A stretch of 16,864 nucleotides of DNA from assembly GCA_900545555.1 (NCBI GenBank), contig UQZI01000044.1, positions 1 to 16,864 of the forward strand, read 5' to 3'. Under the pieces are notes generated by a model. The model was not told the DNA's origin and searched no databases. It saw only the letters and a list, made by a program, of their open reading frames with translations. A program made the position numbers and the translations under genes. Shown here piece by piece: positions 14,552 through 16,864 of this stretch (the first letter of the stretch is position 1; each line of letters starts with the position of its first letter). This DNA comes from an uncultured Collinsella sp. (GTDB taxonomy: Bacteria; Actinomycetota; Coriobacteriia; Coriobacteriales; Coriobacteriaceae).

Positions 14552-16555
14552 ATGGCTAAGTTTGACATCATCGCCGCCACCGGTTGCCCGACCGGCATCG
14601 CGCACACCTTCATGGCGAAGGAGGCGCTGGAGAAGGCAGCTGCCGAGCGAGGTCTGACCATTAAGGTCGAGACCCATGGCCAGGTCGGTGTCGAGAACGA
14701 GCTCACCAAGAGCGAGATCGCCGGTGCCAAGGCCGTCGTCGTCGCAGCCGATAAGGATGTCCAGGCTGAGCGTTTCGCCGGCAAGCCCATGGTTTCCGTT
14801 GGTGTTTCCAAGGCTCTGTCCGTTGAGGCCGCCGGTAAGCTGATTGACCGCGCGCTCGCCGCCAAGGGCGACAACACGGTTGCAGCCGCTGCCGATGTCG
14901 AGGACGAGGTCGAGGAGAAGGAGTCTATCGGCCACGTCATCTACAAGCACCTTATGAACGGCGTCAGCCATATGCTGGTCTTCGTCGTCGCCGGTGGTGT
15001 CCTGACCGCCGTCTCGTTCCTGTGGGGCATTACGTCCTTCGATTCGACGGCGTCTGACTACAACAGCTTTGCTGCGATGCTGAAGATCATCGGCGGCATC
15101 GCCATGAACCTCATGGTTCCGGTGCTTTCCGCCTACATCGCCGAATCCATCGGCAAGCGACCGGCGCTCGTCCCCGGTTTTGTTGCCGGTATGATCGCCA
15201 TCCAGGGCCTGCCTGTTAACGCCGAGACCGGCATGATCGACGCCGGTGGCGCCGGCGTGGGCTTCGGCTTCCTGGGCGGCATCGTCGGCGGCTTCCTCGC
15301 TGGCTATGTCATCCTGCTGCTCGAGAAGGTCTTTGCCGGTCTGCCCAAGAACCTGGACGGCCTCAAGGCCATCTTCCTGTACCCGCTGTTCTCGACGGCT
15401 ATCGTCGGCCTGGTCATGCTCGGCATTTCCGGCCCCATGGCTGCCATCAACACCGCCATGATGGACTTCCTCAAGGGCCTGTCCGCCTCTGGCGCCGTTG
15501 TCCTGGGTCTTGCCATCGGCTGCATGTGCGCCTTTGACATGGGTGGCCCGGTCAACAAGGCTGCTTACGTCACCGGTACCGCCATGCTCACCGAGGCACT
15601 GGCTGCCGGCGTTGGCACCGATACCTACAATTTCGGCACCAACTTCATGGCTGCCGTCTCCGCAGCTTGCATCGTTCCGCCGCTGATCACCACCTTCGCC
15701 GTCGTTGTCGGTAAGAAGTACTTCAGCCAGGAGGATCACGACGCCGGTATCGTCAACCTCATTCTTGGTTGCACCCACATCACCGAGGGCGCCATTCCGT
15801 TCATGACCAAGAACATCTGGCCGGTCATGCCCATCATGATGCTCGGTTCCTCTATCGCTTCGATCCTGACCATTATGTTCAACGTTCACGATCCGGCGCC
15901 TCACGGTGGCTTCCTGGTCCTGCCCGTTGTCGAGAACGGTCCGCTTTGGGTCCTCGCGATCCTCATCGGTGCTGTTGTCGGTGGCATCCTGTTCGTGGCC
16001 TTCAAGAAGTACGACTTCGAGAAGAACCAGAAGGCCGCTCCTATAGCCAAGCCGGTTGAGGCTTCCAAGGCCGCTGCCGTTGAGGCCCCTAAGGCCGAGG
16101 CTGCCGACTTCGTGAAGGTTGAGAATGTCTTTGTCGCCGAGGACTTCGCTTCTCGTGACGAGGCTCTGAGCTTCGTTTCCAACCAGGCTGTCAAGGCCGG
16201 TATCGCCAGCGACGCCGACGCCGTGATGAACGCCTTCCTGGCCCGCGAGGCCGAGGGCACCACGGGCATGATGGAGGGCTTCGCCATCCCGCATGCCAAG
16301 TCCGACGCCATTACCGAGGCTGCCGTCATCGTCGTTAAGGACGAGTCCGGCGTGACCGGTTGGGATACCATGGACGGCGCTCCTGTCAACGTGGCCATCG
16401 CTCTGCTCATCCCTGGTGCACAGGCTGGCACCACGCACCTCAAGATCCTGTCCAAGGTTGCCGAGGCGCTCATGGACGAGGACTTCCGTGGCACCGTCAA
16501 GGGTTCCACCGACGCCGCCGAGATCGCCAAGACGATCAACGCCCGCCTGGTCTAA
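14552..16555 (+). CDS. fruA: Fructose-family PTS permease, domain order IIB-IIC-IIA
   Basis: A membrane permease that takes up a sugar, probably fructose or a relative, and phosphorylates it with phosphate from HPr. The protein has 667 residues. IIB (1-100) carries the phosphorylated Cys12 in ATGCPTGIAHT. IIC (about 124-490) is strongly hydrophobic with many helices. An Ala/Lys/Pro-rich linker (490-519) leads to IIA (520-667), whose phosphorylated His is H581 in GFAIPHAKS. Bacillus FruA has the order A-B-C, so the C-terminal IIA is a different arrangement. AAAGGAGGG lies 4 nt before the ATG, and an upstream in-frame ATG at 14480 has no such site. No 1-phosphofructokinase or other sugar enzyme lies beside it. 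The divergent RpiR gene is the likely regulator. The symbol follows the family; substrate is not proven. Confidence 0.9.
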   Translation: MAKFDIIAATGCPTGIAHTFMAKEALEKAAAERGLTIKVETHGQVGVENELTKSEIAGAKAVVVAADKDVQAERFAGKPMVSVGVSKALSVEAAGKLIDRALAAKGDNTVAAAADVEDEVEEKESIGHVIYKHLMNGVSHMLVFVVAGGVLTAVSFLWGITSFDSTASDYNSFAAMLKIIGGIAMNLMVPVLSAYIAESIGKRPALVPGFVAGMIAIQGLPVNAETGMIDAGGAGVGFGFLGGIVGGFLAGYVILLLEKVFAGLPKNLDGLKAIFLYPLFSTAIVGLVMLGISGPMAAINTAMMDFLKGLSASGAVVLGLAIGCMCAFDMGGPVNKAAYVTGTAMLTEALAAGVGTDTYNFGTNFMAAVSAACIVPPLITTFAVVVGKKYFSQEDHDAGIVNLILGCTHITEGAIPFMTKNIWPVMPIMMLGSSIASILTIMFNVHDPAPHGGFLVLPVVENGPLWVLAILIGAVVGGILFVAFKKYDFEKNQKAAPIAKPVEASKAAAVEAPKAEAADFVKVENVFVAEDFASRDEALSFVSNQAVKAGIASDADAVMNAFLAREAEGTTGMMEGFAIPHAKSDAITEAAVIVVKDESGVTGWDTMDGAPVNVAIALLIPGAQAGTTHLKILSKVAEALMDEDFRGTVKGSTDAAEIAKTINARLV

Positions 16556-16593
16556 TCCCACAGTACGCGAATTTCATCGCCCCCTGTAACAAA

Positions 16594-16626
16594 GGCGAGG
16601 ACTCCACCAGGAGCCCCCGCCTTTTT
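16594..16626 (+). terminator. Rho-independent terminator of the PTS gene
   Basis: A 12-position stem (16594-16605 with 16610-16621) with two A-C mismatches and an ACCA loop is followed by TTTTT. It lies 38 nt after the stop codon. Confidence 0.85.
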
Positions 16627-16634
16627 CATACAGC

Positions 16635-16681
16635 CCGGCACTTAGGGACGTTCCATTCCTGCCGGCACCCCGGGACACTCC
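16635..16681. repeat. Degenerate 20-nt direct repeat after the PTS terminator
   Basis: Copies at 16635-16654 and 16662-16681 share CCGGCAC, GGGAC and TCC with five differences, at a 27-nt period. The copies could be the remnant of a dispersed intergenic repeat family; only a genome search can tell. Confidence 0.5.
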
Positions 16682-16844
16682 TCAGTCCTCAAGTTGGGCA
16701 TACAAAGCCCCATCAACCGGATCTCACATACGAACAGTAATTCAGCCAGAATTCCTTTCGTACGATATTTCTTGGACCGACTCAGTTATCGCAGCTCGCC
16801 TGCCGGGCGGGGCGGTTAAGTTTGTCGCGAGTTCCGCACGCAAA

Positions 16845-16864
16845 GGAAAGCACTTAATGTGCTT
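16845..16864. other. Hairpin cut by the window edge
   Basis: AAGCAC (16848-16853) pairs with GTGCTT (16859-16864) around TTAAT. The stem would lengthen if the next bases are TCC, since GGA precedes the left arm. It may be a terminator, and this would compete with the idea of a start codon at 16857. Confidence 0.4.

Larger units (their letters stand above)
16627..16864. other. Gene-free stretch at the right end
   Basis: No protein of recognisable family or with a ribosome site is seen in either strand. It contains a degenerate 20-nt direct repeat and, at the edge, half of a hairpin. AAAGGA (16842-16847) lies 9 nt before an ATG at 16857, which could start a gene to the right, but only two codons are visible. 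Confidence 0.5.

Noticed and set aside
14450..16561. 703-residue open frame on the minus strand covering the PTS gene
   Set aside because: It is antisense to a clearly real gene, has no recognisable domain and no ribosome site, and such long frames are expected opposite GC-rich codon-biased genes. The same applies to long antisense frames at 1123-2682, 3169-4902, 6839-8323 and 10503-12026.
16360..16740. 126-residue frame across the PTS gene end
   Set aside because: It overlaps the IIA domain in another frame, runs through the terminator and has no family features.
1..16864. tRNA, rRNA, CRISPR, insertion sequence or prophage elements
   Set aside because: No clover-leaf pattern, regularly spaced repeats, transposase or phage protein was recognised on reading either strand.

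Overview
The window is high-GC bacterial chromosome with dense, co-directional housekeeping genes. The gene order matches actinobacterial and Firmicutes loci remembered from Mycobacterium tuberculosis (alaS-ruvX-mltG-aroE ... aroC-aroK-aroB-aroQ-pepQ-efp-nusB) and Bacillus subtilis (pepP-efp ... Asp23-family gene-nusB ... xseB ... tlyA ... recN). Composition and protein style suggest a gut Coriobacteriia member, probably Collinsella or a close relative. That assignment is inference from memory, not from a search.

Region 1 (about 1-6842, + strand): a terminator for an unseen upstream gene, a probable promoter, then a tightly packed operon of alaS, ruvX, mltG, a YqeG-type HAD phosphatase, aroK (shikimate kinase) and a 3-dehydroquinate synthase homologue. 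The last protein is full length and uninterrupted, but it has lost the glycine-rich NAD loop, all three zinc ligands and several other catalytic residues. It looks like a pseudoenzyme kept in the normal aroB position. aroE, aroC and aroQ, usual neighbours here, are absent.

Region 2 (6843-8170): a 131-nt leader with a perfect -35 box, a 16-bp perfect palindrome nested in a longer stem and a further hairpin, then an M24B Xaa-Pro peptidase gene ending in a strong 12-bp terminator.

Region 3 (8171-13362): a new promoter and a seven-gene operon, efp, an Asp23/Gls24-family gene, nusB, xseB, tlyA, nadK and recN, joined by gaps of 2-24 nt or by overlaps. These genes cover translation, transcription antitermination, rRNA methylation, NADP supply and DNA repair.

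Region 4 (13363-16864): an 11-bp inverted repeat between convergent genes, an RpiR-family regulator on the minus strand, a 272-nt divergent control region with several palindromes, and a fructose-family PTS permease with domain order IIB-IIC-IIA, ended by a terminator. The last roughly 240 nt hold no recognisable gene, only a degenerate direct repeat and half of a hairpin cut by the window edge.

No tRNA, rRNA, CRISPR array, insertion sequence or phage gene was found. The most unusual element is the dead aroB homologue paired with an apparently intact shikimate kinase in a collapsed aro locus.
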